Positions 27,268 to 36,049 of a stretch of DNA of 64,000 nt are shown here, piece by piece. Numbering within the stretch: the first letter of the stretch is position 1; each line of letters begins with the position of its first letter. The translations under genes and the position numbers were made by a program. The notes under the pieces were generated by a model that searched no databases, was not told where the DNA came from, and worked only from the letters and a program-made list of their open reading frames with translations. The stretch is from Acidobacteriota bacterium (GTDB lineage: Bacteria; Acidobacteriota; Terriglobia; Acidiferrales; UBA7541): positions 1 to 64,000 of the forward strand of contig JABCZF010000001.1 of assembly GCA_013289825.1 (NCBI GenBank), read 5' to 3'.

Positions 27268-28383
27268 TCATGGGCGGGGAGTCTCTGGTAATGAATGCGT
27301 GCCGCTCATGGTTGTGCAACGGTCGAGTTGTACTTTCGCTTTGTCGCTAAGACCTTGCTTGTGATAAAGCGGCCCGAGCATGCAAGGAAGATTGGGATTT
27401 TGCGGCGCCAGCGCGATGGCCTGCTCGAGTTCGTTCTGCGCCTCGGCCAACTGATGCAGTCGCGAGTAGGCTTTGCCGAGAAGTTCGTGGGGCTTGAAAT
27501 CCAGTGGCGAGATTTCGATGGCCTGCTTCAGATAGGTAATGGCTTCGGTGGAGCGGTTCAGATCTAACAGCAGGCTGCCCATATCAATGTACGGACCTGG
27601 ATTCTTAGTTGCGGCGTTTTTTTGCCAGACGATAGCGTTCTCGTAGGCGCCCGCAGCGTCGTCAACGCGGCCGAGTCCAGCAAACGCCAGACCGAGATTG
27701 TCCTCAGCTTTGACATTGTGGGGATCGAGAGTGAGCGTTTGCTGAAACGCGTGCACGGCCTCGTCAAATCGATTCTCGTTATATTTCGTGCGGCCGAGGT
27801 AATACCAGCCTTCCGCATCGGCGGGTGTCCATTGCAACATCTTGGTGAGCCATTTGTCGGCGTCCACATAATCGTCGAGCAGGACGTAATCGAACGCGAC
27901 AATCTTTAGGTCAAAGGCGCTGGGGGGGTGATACTTGGCGCCTTCGGTGAATTCGGCAAGCGAAGCTTTGGTCTTGGTGTTGCGGTAGTTGGCTTCAGAG
28001 GTTGCGCCTTTATCGCCGAGACTGGCCGTAGCAGAAGGTTGGCGGGATGCGCTGCCGCTTAAGGCCATCGGCGCGGAGTCGCTCAGGGAGGCGTTTTCGT
28101 TGCCGGCGGCTTGCTCCTGAATTTCGCGAAACAGGATGTAGCCGAGGAGGAAATGAGCATTCGAGGAGTCAGGATGCATGGCGAGATATTGGCGAACCCT
28201 TTGCTCAGCTTCTGAGGCCATGCCCTTATCAGCAAGCGCTCTGGCTTCGGCAAGAAGCGGATCGGCGCGATTCTGCGGCGCGGAGTCCAGAGTTTTGATG
28301 GGTGCTGACTGAGGCCAGGCTGCCGAGGCCGTTTTAGGTGCGGTCCATAGCATCGCAGCGAGGGCGGTGAGCATCAAGGCCAT
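27268..28383 (-). CDS. Exported TPR-repeat protein, paralogue of the protein at 36050
   Basis: The start is placed at the ATG at 28383, which opens a signal peptide ('MALMLTALAAMLWTAPKTASA') with 'GGGGGGAT' upstream, giving 371 residues; the ORF track extends 51 residues further. The C-terminal ~250 residues are TPRs and align along their whole length with the protein at 36050-37291 (shared stretches 'FDLKIVA.DY.LL', 'WYYLGRTKY', 'LGKAYS.LH.L.EAQ.ELE'). The low-complexity middle ('ENASLSDSAPMALSGSAS') is not shared. It is transcribed with the TPR gene at 25964 and divergently from a CRTAC1 gene; the paralogue also has a CRTAC1 neighbour. The pairing suggests a functional TPR-CRTAC1 unit (inference). 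Confidence 0.85.
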   Translation of the reverse strand: MALMLTALAAMLWTAPKTASAAWPQSAPIKTLDSAPQNRADPLLAEARALADKGMASEAEQRVRQYLAMHPDSSNAHFLLGYILFREIQEQAAGNENASLSDSAPMALSGSASRQPSATASLGDKGATSEANYRNTKTKASLAEFTEGAKYHPPSAFDLKIVAFDYVLLDDYVDADKWLTKMLQWTPADAEGWYYLGRTKYNENRFDEAVHAFQQTLTLDPHNVKAEDNLGLAFAGLGRVDDAAGAYENAIVWQKNAATKNPGPYIDMGSLLLDLNRSTEAITYLKQAIEISPLDFKPHELLGKAYSRLHQLAEAQNELEQAIALAPQNPNLPCMLGPLYHKQGLSDKAKVQLDRCTTMSGTHSLPETPRP

Positions 28384-28989
28384 GCGCCCATCCCCCCGGG
28401 TATTTCCGGAACTGCTGATTCTAAGGGGAGTTAGGCAGCTGTTTTTGGCAAGCTTTAATGGCCGGGCAGCCAGAACGCGCGTGCCGAGGCGCATAACAAG
28501 AATGGCGAAAATTACGAAGGCGATTTCGAGGAACACGGCGGATTTTATCAGAAGAACTAAGTCTGCCCAAGAAAAAAACTGATGGCCGCAAGGGGGCGCG
28601 GTGTTCTAAAGCGCCGGGCCGTTTCGGTCGAGCATTTTCTGGAGTTCCTAAGCAACGCACAGAGTTGCGTCTTCGATTTTGCACGTGAATTCGACGCTCT
28701 TCCGACCGGGAGAGATTGTAGGAACGCCCGATTCCGTCTTCCTTGGAAATAAGAGGACAGCGGCGCCGACGAATCCCTTTTCATCGCGTTACATAACGAA
28801 GGTCGCTCGGAAGGGTGCGTTGTTTGGATTTTCTGGACTGAAGATAGGCGTTCGTTTGAAAAAATTTCGTCTTTTTCGAACAAAACAAGCCATGACCTCC
28901 GAGTGAATGACGACTTCGAGTTCATCGGCCGGCTGCGTCAGGAATTTCTCGGCGTCAGTTTCCCAGCGGATGTTATAGTTCTTGATCCT
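28384..28989. other. Divergent intergenic region between TPR and CRTAC1 genes
   Basis: About 600 bases between divergent genes; up to 87 of them may be coding if the CRTAC1 gene starts at the GTG at 28903. AT-rich patches ('GAAAAAATTTCGTC') occur near 28860, but I could not identify a convincing promoter pair, hairpin or small gene. Confidence 0.25.
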
Positions 28990-30852
28990 ATGCGTTTTCT
29001 AGCGGGTCTACCGCTTTGGGGTTCTCACGATCGTCAGAATGTTTCTCGGCGTTTTGTTCAAAGAACCCTGGAGCGGGCGCCGTACGCGATAGATCGGCGT
29101 TCGGCGCTGGTCTTTCTTTTCTCGGCGTTGGTTCCGGTCGTGCCGCTTTTGGGACAGAAAACCGCGCCGAAAATGTCCGGCGCAGAGACCGCGGCCAAAT
29201 CCTTTGGCGTGCCAGAAGGGACGGCCGCGAAGTTTACCGACGTCACCGCGGCGCTGGGTTTACATTTTCGCAATCTAGCCTCTCACACTTCTAAAAAATA
29301 TTTGATTGAAACGATGGGCAGCGGAGCTGCGCTGTTCGACTACGATAATGACGGGCGCCTGGATCTCTTTCTTGTGAATGGCGCGCCGCTCAGCGACCCT
29401 ACTGCCAAAGGAAAGATTCCGCAGAAGACCGGCCCGCAATATTGGAATCGGTTGTATCGCCAGAAGCACGACGGAACGTTCGAGGACGTCACGGAAAAGG
29501 CCGGACTCGAGGGTTCAGGGTACGGGATGGGGGTGGCCGTTGGGGATTACGATAACGATGGCTACGAGGATTTGTATGTGACTGCCTATGGCGGAAACAA
29601 GCTCTACCACAACAATGGTAATGGCACTTTCACCGATGTAACCGAGAAGGCCGGTGTTGCGGGCAGCGGTTGGTCCACCAGCGCGGCCTGGTTGGACTTG
29701 GATAATGACGGGCTGCTCGATTTGATTGTCTTGCGCTACTTGGAATGGGATTTTGACGATGTCTGGTGCGGCCCGCCCAAGGAAGGCTTCCGGTCGTATT
29801 GCAATCCCAGCCTTTTCCGGCCAGCAACTCCGCTCGTGTATCACAACGACGGTGACGGCCACTTTACGGAGGTCTCTAAGAAAATTGGTTTCTCTAAGGC
29901 AGGGAAAGGCCTGGGAATCGCGTTTGCCGACTACGACCGCGACGGCCACCTGGATGTTTGCGTCGCCAATGACTCCATGTTTGAATTCCTCTATCGCAAC
30001 AAGGGTGACGGCACATTTGAAGAAGTTGGGTTGATGGCGGGAGTGGCTGTGGATGGCGACGGCGCGACTTACGCCGGCATGGGCGTGGACTTCGCCGATT
30101 ACGACAATGACGGTCTGCCCGATTTGCTCATCACCGACCTCGGCAACCAGGCCTACGCGCTATACAAGAATAACGGCGAGGGCAGCTTCACCTACGCGAC
30201 CTATACCAGCGGACTTGCAGACATCACCCAGCCGCACTCCGGGTGGGGTTTTCGCTTCATGGATTTCGATAACGATGGGTGGAAGGATCTGCTGATCGTC
30301 CAGGGACACGATATGGATAACGTCGAGCTGACCACTCCCAATTTGCGTTACCGTGAGCCGCCCGTTTTGATTCGCAACACCGGAGGAAAATTTGCGGATG
30401 TTTCCGCAACCGCGGGCAGCGTATTCAAAGAGCCCTGGGTGGGCCGAGGGATGGCCGTAGGCGACATTGACAACGATGGCCGCCTGGATGCAGTGATCAC
30501 CACCAATGACGGAGCGGCGCATATTCTGCGAAATGAGACACCTACCGAAAACCACTGGCTGATTTTGAAGCTGGTGGGCCATCGTAGCAACCGCGACGGC
30601 ATCGGCGCCGAAGTGAAATTGACTACTCGAAAGGGCATACAGCTTCAGACCGTGACCACGGCAGGAAGCTATCTGTCCTCGAGTGATAAGCGGGTGCACT
30701 TCGGCTTGGGAGCGGAGGCGGTGGCCGAGCGAGTGGAGATCCGATGGCCGAGCGGCATTGTGCAGGTCCTAGAAGCCGTGCGAACCGATCAGATTTTGCA
30801 GGTAGACGAACCGCTGCGCAATGATGCGCCACGCGGAGCAGCGAAGCGATAA
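28990..30852 (+). CDS. Exported CRTAC1-family FG-GAP/ASPIC-UnbV protein, near-duplicate of the one at 39420
   Basis: The ORF opens with a GTG at 28903. The ATG at 28990 is equally possible, and neither has a good ribosome site. A hydrophobic export segment ('SALVFLFSALVPVVPLLGQ') follows. The FG-GAP/VCBS region carries loops such as 'DYDNDGRLD', 'DYDNDGYED' and 'DFDNDGWKD'. The ASPIC/UnbV domain has 'SNRDGIGAEV', 'VHFGLGAEAVAERVEIRWPSG'. It is very similar throughout to the protein at 39420-41129; a tract of about 150 bp is virtually identical at DNA level, showing recent duplication or gene conversion. A hairpin (GCGAAGCG/CGCTTCGC) overlaps the stop codon but has no T run. Function is unknown. 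Confidence 0.88.
   Translation: MRFLAGLPLWGSHDRQNVSRRFVQRTLERAPYAIDRRSALVFLFSALVPVVPLLGQKTAPKMSGAETAAKSFGVPEGTAAKFTDVTAALGLHFRNLASHTSKKYLIETMGSGAALFDYDNDGRLDLFLVNGAPLSDPTAKGKIPQKTGPQYWNRLYRQKHDGTFEDVTEKAGLEGSGYGMGVAVGDYDNDGYEDLYVTAYGGNKLYHNNGNGTFTDVTEKAGVAGSGWSTSAAWLDLDNDGLLDLIVLRYLEWDFDDVWCGPPKEGFRSYCNPSLFRPATPLVYHNDGDGHFTEVSKKIGFSKAGKGLGIAFADYDRDGHLDVCVANDSMFEFLYRNKGDGTFEEVGLMAGVAVDGDGATYAGMGVDFADYDNDGLPDLLITDLGNQAYALYKNNGEGSFTYATYTSGLADITQPHSGWGFRFMDFDNDGWKDLLIVQGHDMDNVELTTPNLRYREPPVLIRNTGGKFADVSATAGSVFKEPWVGRGMAVGDIDNDGRLDAVITTNDGAAHILRNETPTENHWLILKLVGHRSNRDGIGAEVKLTTRKGIQLQTVTTAGSYLSSSDKRVHFGLGAEAVAERVEIRWPSGIVQVLEAVRTDQILQVDEPLRNDAPRGAAKR
29533..29684 (+). repeat. Copy 1 of a ~152-bp near-identical tract shared with 40573-40724
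   Basis: By direct comparison with the reverse complement of 40573-40724 I see one mismatch (t/c at 29583) in about 152 bases. It encodes 'VAVGDYDNDGYEDLYVTAYG' onward. The flanking DNA of the two genes differs much more, so the tract looks homogenised. Confidence 0.85.
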
Positions 30853-30864
30853 CGGACGCTTCGC
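30841..30864 (+). terminator. Hairpin over the stop codon of the CRTAC1 gene
   Basis: Perfect 8-base stem GCGAAGCG (30841-30848) and CGCTTCGC (30857-30864) with an 8-base loop containing the TAA. It lacks a following T run, so intrinsic termination is doubtful; it may protect the 3' end. Confidence 0.35.
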
Positions 30865-31132
30865 AGGACACCCAAAAACTCTTCCAGTGGTCATCCGGGG
30901 GACGATATCGGATCCGATGTCGAGAGCCCAAGGTAATGTCCAACCCAAGCGTCTTCTTTTGAGACTGTTGGAGCAATATACCCACATCGTGTCACCGCCG
31001 CGGCTTAGATTGGCACCCGTCCGAGCAAACCTGCAAAGCAGCTACACAAATTCTGCACCCAGACAATATTTTCCAGTAAGCCGCATGGACTCAATCGCTT
31101 GGACGGGAATAATTAGGTCACATGAAGCGCCC

Positions 31133-31162
31133 TTGACATCCATAGTGCTTTTGCACTAGCGT
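31133..31162 (+). promoter_or_regulatory. Possible promoter of the TonB-dependent receptor gene
   Basis: A perfect -35 box TTGACA (31133-31138) is followed after 18 bases by TAGCGT, a poor -10. It is ~85 bases upstream of the start at 31247, within a 394-base non-coding interval (30853-31246) that holds nothing else I recognise. Confidence 0.35.
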
Positions 31163-31246
31163 CACCCGCCAAAAGGGGCAGTGTAAGCGCGTCTCTCCGT
31201 TATATTCGCGGGTGGACCGTTGGAAGCTCTCACAGGGAGGAAGAAC

Positions 31247-34200
31247 ATGGAAGCGATTTTGAGGTTGTGCAGTGGTGTGCGCAACAACCGGGCGGCAGTT
31301 CGCCACGGCTTGGTCGCTGGGCTGGCCATTTGCTTGGCTGTTCTCCTCTGCCCACGCGAAGTGCGTGCGCAAGCGGTTAGCAGAATTAACGGCACGGTAG
31401 CCGACCAAACCGGTGCGGAAATTGCAGAAGCGAAGGTGACTGTGACGAACGTGGATACGAACGTGTCCCAGACGACCGTGACTACCTCCGCCGGAACTTA
31501 TCTGATCATCGACCTGAACCCCGGGATATATATTGTTAAGGTCGAAAAAGCCGGGTTCAAATCCTTCATTAACAGGAATGTCGAGGTAGTGGGTGGGGCG
31601 ACTTCCACTGCCGACGCCACTTTGCAGCCAGGCACAGTCTCGGAAACAATCGAAGTTACAGCCCCAGCGGTTGCGTTGCAAACGGAGCAACCGGAGATCG
31701 GTACGACGATAAGCGAGACGCTCACGCAAGAGCTTCCGCAGTTGGTTAGTGGGAGTAACCGGCAGATTGACAATTTTATCTTTCTGGCGCCCGGCGTTAC
31801 CGGGAATGGATTCAGCCACCGGATCAATGGAGGTGTGGACCAGCAGACAGAAATAATGTTCAACGGGGTTCCCGAAGCATTTTCAGAGACTGCCGGCTAC
31901 ACGTTTTGGAATCAGCCGCCTTACGATTCGATAAAAGACGCGGATATTCTGACTGGTACGTTTTCGGCGCAATACGGTTTGGGGCAAGGCGTCGAGCAAT
32001 ACCACACCAAATCCGGGGGCAACGTGATTCACGGCGACGCTTTTTTCTTGTACAGGGACGACACGTATCTTGGTGCTCCCGGCGCCTTTTATGATGTGAA
32101 TCCAAACAATGTTGGGAAGGTTGACCAGCCCAACCAGGACATTGAAAACAACTGGGGCGGGTCGGTCGGCGGACCGGTGTACTTGCCCAAACTGTATAAC
32201 GGGAAAAACAAGACCTTCTGGTTTTTTAGCTATGACCGATACAGGAAGGCGGTCGGGCAGTCTCCCGTCACGCTTCCCACACCGGCGGAACTTTCAGGTG
32301 ATTTCAGCGGCTTGGTAAACCCGAATAATCACAACGCCCCCATACCCATTTTCGTTCCGATCTCCTGGAAATCGAATGCGTCGCTTATCCCCTCGGGCTG
32401 CACGGTCCCAGCGAGCGGTCCTGGTAGCCCAGGCACCCAGTGGCCCGGGAACAAAATTCCGACCAGTTGTTTCAGCTCGGTTTCCGCGGGCCTCCTGAAA
32501 CAGTTCCCTATCCCGGCGCCGACCAACTCGTCGGTAGTCAACAACTATAACCCTACGACCATCCCGCTAAACGTCCAGACGGCTCTAAGCGTCAATATCG
32601 ACCATAACTTAACCGCGAAGCAGGCCATTCATGGGCTTTATTGGCGGCAGAAGTACCCGCAGCCGAACGGCTCCGACTGGGTGGATAACCCGCTTAGCGG
32701 TCAACAAATCACCACAATCCTGGGGCGGGCCGCGGATATCACGTATTCCAATGCGCTTAGCTCGCGGATGGTGCTGACTGGCGGTTTTTTGTATGTCTAC
32801 CAAGGCAATGATTTCTTGCCCTCGCATCTGCTCTCCGGCACCTTCCCCGGCGTTTTGCCTTCGGGTCTGTCGGGGCAGCCCAATTCTTTTCCGAGCATCA
32901 ATTTTGGCGGCGGCGGATGGGAGCCACAAAGCTTTGGACCTGGGAACGGACTGTCATCGACGATTAACCACAAAACAGGATATTCCGTCCTGGGCAATTT
33001 GCTCTATCTAAGGGGCCGACACACCATGAACATCGGTGTCGATATCCGGAAGACGCACCAGGATGACTTCGAAGCGGGCGGCTCCGGGGGCCAGCCGGGA
33101 GCCGCTGGATTGCTGGCGTTTACCTCCGACGTAACGGCAGACCCCAATGAAACTACACCCGGCGTAAATACGGGGAACGGGTTCGCAAGCTTCCTGCTTG
33201 GAGATGCTACCTTAGGAGGTAGAGGGGGCGCGGGCAACACCAACCTGCGCAATACCTATGTGGCTCCGTATTTCCAGGATGATATGCAGCTTAAGCCGCG
33301 CCTTAAGGTCAACTGGGGCGTGCGTTGGGATTTGGCATTTCCTTTCACGAGTGATTTCAAGACGAACCAGCTTACATTCTTCGATCCTAACGCGGTCAAC
33401 GCCGCCGAGATCAACCCTCTAACCGGTAAGCCGCTTCTGGGTGCTATGGCAGAGCTCGGGACATGTTCTGCCTGCATTGGGTGGAGTCAGCAAGACATGA
33501 ACTGGCACCATTTAAGCCCCCGCGTAGGGTTCACATATCAGTTGAACAATAAGACAGTTCTGCTGGGCGGCGTGTCCTGGTATTGGCTGGACACGGGATC
33601 GTTCGAATACGGTGTTAACAAGGTCGCAGTAAACTACGGGAATAACCTGAATGGCGTTGTCTCGATTGGCCAGCCAGCGCCGCAGATCCCCGGCTTCGGT
33701 CAATGGGATACCAGACCGCTCCCGGCGCTGCCGTCGCTTGGTTTCAGTCCCACTTTCTTCAACGGTACATCTATTTTGGGATTTGGGCAGGTTCACGAGC
33801 TGCCCAGGCAGGTCAACCAGGCTTATGATGAGCAATTTGTACTTGGCGTTCAGCGTGAACTGCCCTGGAACATGTTCCTTTCCGTTACCGGAGTGCACAC
33901 GCATGACATCCACTTGCCGGCAACGCTAGAGTCTGGAATTCAGTCTCTGCCGTACAGCCTGATAACATCGGTTTGCCCGCAGGGCCCTACGGTCACTAAA
34001 ACCACTGATTGTGTCCTCGCCCAGCCGTGGACCTCTTCGGCGGCCCAGACGTTTATGGCCAATCAGGGTAAATTCGGTCAGGTTACCTATGCTCCAGGTA
34101 CGTGTGGAGGAAACACAGCACCCGTCACGTACTATGCCCCTTACAATAATTTCTGCCAAGAACAGGGCACGGCAACCCCTCTTTTCGTGACGCAACTTCC

Positions 34201-35071
34201 CTATCCCCACATGCCGTTTGTGACCAACAACTTTGATACCTCGGGAGCGGATAAGTACAACGCCCTTCAGGTGAGCCTGCAGAAGCGCACCGGCGGGGGA
34301 TTAACCTACTTGGTGTCTTATACACTTTCGAGGTATTTGACAAATACAGACAGCGGTTTCTCGACATTCAATACCAGAGGTCTGAACCCAGGCAACCCCA
34401 ACGCAGAATGGTCCGTGGGCGCTAATGACCAGACCCACGTGCTCACCATGGCCGGGGTGTATGAACTGCCTATCGGCCCGGGGAAGAAATTCTTGAACCA
34501 GGGTGGCACGGCTAGGAGGAACTTGCTCGGCGGTTGGAAGATTGCCTTGGTCAACTATTATGAGAGTGGTACGCCGCTGTCTACGGCCGCATGCCTCGAC
34601 CAGTTCGATTGCGACCCCGTAATTGGCAACATCTTCGTGGGCAACCGGCCCAACCTGGTCTCATCAAATTTTGCTATCAACTGGAACAATTATTACAAAG
34701 GGCTGCCTACAATTAACACCGCAGCGTTTGCACCCCCGGGAGACTGGACCATTGGAAACGGTGCGCCCAAGTATAACACCCTGCGGGCGCCACCATACCT
34801 GGATGAAGATGTCTCGGTCTCAAAGAAGTTTTTCTTTGGCGAGCGGTTGAGCGGCGAGTTGACCATCCAATTCTTCAACGTGCTCAATCGCATGCTACTG
34901 AACAACGGTCCCGCTAACGGAGCTGGCATCCAGTGCTTTGATGGCAACGTTTATGACCAAACCCAGTTCGGGAATGCCGCAAACACTTTTGGCAAAGCCA
35001 ATTTCGCCGGAACAAATTGTCAGGGCAACACACCGAGGAGAGGGCAGGCGGAATTTAAGGTATACTTCTAA
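31247..35071 (+). CDS. Oar-like TonB-dependent receptor with carboxypeptidase-regulatory N-domain
   Basis: Outer-membrane beta-barrel transporter of 1274 residues. The ATG at 31247 is preceded by an excellent 'GGGAGGAAG' site; the ORF track's TTG is nine codons upstream. A signal peptide ('GLVAGLAICLAVLLCPREVRAQ') leads into a CarboxypepD_reg domain (~50-130: 'RINGTVADQTGAEIAEAKV', 'GIYIVKVEKAGFKSF'). A plug domain follows, then a long barrel with 'FSAQYGLGQGVEQYHTKSGG' and the C-terminal strand '...RRGQAEFKVYF' ending in aromatic F. Such receptors import large ligands (glycans, peptides) using TonB/ExbBD, which are not in this window. A strong terminator follows, so it is likely monocistronic or the end of its unit. 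Confidence 0.92.
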   Translation: MEAILRLCSGVRNNRAAVRHGLVAGLAICLAVLLCPREVRAQAVSRINGTVADQTGAEIAEAKVTVTNVDTNVSQTTVTTSAGTYLIIDLNPGIYIVKVEKAGFKSFINRNVEVVGGATSTADATLQPGTVSETIEVTAPAVALQTEQPEIGTTISETLTQELPQLVSGSNRQIDNFIFLAPGVTGNGFSHRINGGVDQQTEIMFNGVPEAFSETAGYTFWNQPPYDSIKDADILTGTFSAQYGLGQGVEQYHTKSGGNVIHGDAFFLYRDDTYLGAPGAFYDVNPNNVGKVDQPNQDIENNWGGSVGGPVYLPKLYNGKNKTFWFFSYDRYRKAVGQSPVTLPTPAELSGDFSGLVNPNNHNAPIPIFVPISWKSNASLIPSGCTVPASGPGSPGTQWPGNKIPTSCFSSVSAGLLKQFPIPAPTNSSVVNNYNPTTIPLNVQTALSVNIDHNLTAKQAIHGLYWRQKYPQPNGSDWVDNPLSGQQITTILGRAADITYSNALSSRMVLTGGFLYVYQGNDFLPSHLLSGTFPGVLPSGLSGQPNSFPSINFGGGGWEPQSFGPGNGLSSTINHKTGYSVLGNLLYLRGRHTMNIGVDIRKTHQDDFEAGGSGGQPGAAGLLAFTSDVTADPNETTPGVNTGNGFASFLLGDATLGGRGGAGNTNLRNTYVAPYFQDDMQLKPRLKVNWGVRWDLAFPFTSDFKTNQLTFFDPNAVNAAEINPLTGKPLLGAMAELGTCSACIGWSQQDMNWHHLSPRVGFTYQLNNKTVLLGGVSWYWLDTGSFEYGVNKVAVNYGNNLNGVVSIGQPAPQIPGFGQWDTRPLPALPSLGFSPTFFNGTSILGFGQVHELPRQVNQAYDEQFVLGVQRELPWNMFLSVTGVHTHDIHLPATLESGIQSLPYSLITSVCPQGPTVTKTTDCVLAQPWTSSAAQTFMANQGKFGQVTYAPGTCGGNTAPVTYYAPYNNFCQEQGTATPLFVTQLPYPHMPFVTNNFDTSGADKYNALQVSLQKRTGGGLTYLVSYTLSRYLTNTDSGFSTFNTRGLNPGNPNAEWSVGANDQTHVLTMAGVYELPIGPGKKFLNQGGTARRNLLGGWKIALVNYYESGTPLSTAACLDQFDCDPVIGNIFVGNRPNLVSSNFAINWNNYYKGLPTINTAAFAPPGDWTIGNGAPKYNTLRAPPYLDEDVSVSKKFFFGERLSGELTIQFFNVLNRMLLNNGPANGAGIQCFDGNVYDQTQFGNAANTFGKANFAGTNCQGNTPRRGQAEFKVYF

Positions 35072-35078
35072 TCAGGCC

Positions 35079-35115
35079 AGGATCCGAAGGCTCTAGACTT
35101 CGGATCCTCTTTCTT
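35079..35115 (+). terminator. Rho-independent terminator of the TonB receptor gene
   Basis: Perfect 11-base stem AGGATCCGAAG (35079-35089) and CTTCGGATCCT (35098-35108), 8-base loop, followed by 'CTTTCTT'. It starts eight bases after the receptor's stop codon. Confidence 0.85.
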
Positions 35116-35143
35116 GGCGCTGCTTCCCGCAGCGTGGACATTC

Positions 35144-35173
35144 CAAAGCCGGGGCCTTCGGGTTCCGGCTTTG
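35144..35173 (+). promoter_or_regulatory. Hairpin just upstream of the ribosome site of the gene at 35189
   Basis: Perfect 9-base stem CAAAGCCGG (35144-35152) and CCGGCTTTG (35165-35173), 12-base loop, ending seven bases before the GGAGG of the next gene. It could be a second terminator-like hairpin or a 5' leader structure affecting translation. There is no T run. Confidence 0.4.
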
Positions 35174-35188
35174 CCTTCTGGAGGCGCG

Positions 35189-35962
35189 ATGAAGCCGCCG
35201 ACGAATTTCCTTCTCGGTTCGAAAGTTTTCTCAAAACAAGCCGCAGTTCTCCTTGCATTGCTTCTTGGAGTAACTCTCGTTTCGGCTGGAGACAAGCCTT
35301 GGAAGACCAAGACCTACCAGCAATGGGACGAAAAGGAGCTTCAAGGTATCCTCACGGATTCACCCTGGGTCCGCGTAACTACGATCCAGCGCACATGGCT
35401 TACCGTTTCAGAGAAGGACGTTGCACCCGACCCTCAGGTTAGCGGTGGTGTCAGGCAAATGCCCTCCGCGGGCGGCCAACCTGGTGGAAGCGCTCCTATA
35501 CGAGCTGGCGAGGGCTCGTGGAGGGAGCTGAACGTTTTTATTTATTGGCAATCATCGCGCGTGATGCGCGCCGCCACGGCGCGCCAGGCTGTTCTGCACG
35601 GTGAAAAGGTGGACGTCGACAAATATGCCAGCGCGCCCCAGAGCGAATATCAGATTATTCTGCGCATGGAGGATATGACTCCGTTCGTACAACATAACGA
35701 AGAGTTTTTCCAGAGCAGCGCATTTCTTCAGATGAAGAAGGGCAAGAGCAAGATCTCCCCTAGTCATGTCGTTTATGAACGCAACCAGAAGGGATTGATT
35801 CAGGATGCCGTCTTTTTCTTTCCGAAAACCAGTCCTTCCGGCCTTCCCGCGGTTTCCGGCGACGAGACGGAAGTGCAGTTTTCTTGCAAAATTGCGGACT
35901 CGATGGTGCGCGCCGATTTCAGGCCGCGGGAAATGGCAGATCAGTCCGGCCCTGATTTGTGA
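35189..35962 (+). CDS. Conserved exported protein of unknown function
   Basis: The ATG at 35189 is chosen because 'GGAGG' lies five bases upstream and a signal peptide follows ('AAVLLALLLGVTLVSAGDKP'); 257 residues. The mature protein begins 'PWKTKTYQQWDEKELQGILT' and 'DSPWVRVTTIQRTWL', a pattern I associate with an uncharacterised family of exported acidobacterial proteins. A glycine/proline-rich stretch sits near residue 95, followed by a beta-rich C-terminal half. No enzymatic motif or lipobox is visible; a single cysteine lies near the C-terminus. It follows the TonB receptor but is separated by a terminator. I cannot assign a function. Confidence 0.75.
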   Translation: MKPPTNFLLGSKVFSKQAAVLLALLLGVTLVSAGDKPWKTKTYQQWDEKELQGILTDSPWVRVTTIQRTWLTVSEKDVAPDPQVSGGVRQMPSAGGQPGGSAPIRAGEGSWRELNVFIYWQSSRVMRAATARQAVLHGEKVDVDKYASAPQSEYQIILRMEDMTPFVQHNEEFFQSSAFLQMKKGKSKISPSHVVYERNQKGLIQDAVFFFPKTSPSGLPAVSGDETEVQFSCKIADSMVRADFRPREMADQSGPDL

Positions 35963-36000
35963 TGGCCTGTGCCGGCCACAAGGTACGCGCTGTTTTCCTT

Positions 36001-36030
36001 TTGAGGGTTCGGCAACCACCGTCTTATAAT
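36001..36030 (+). promoter_or_regulatory. Sigma-70-type promoter for the TPR gene at 36050
   Basis: A perfect -10 TATAAT (36025-36030) and a -35-like TTGAGG (36001-36006) with an 18-base spacer. Transcription would start about ten bases before the GTG start, implying a very short leader that still contains the AGGGA ribosome site. Confidence 0.45.
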
Positions 36031-36049
36031 TGCAGACAGGGAATTTTCG

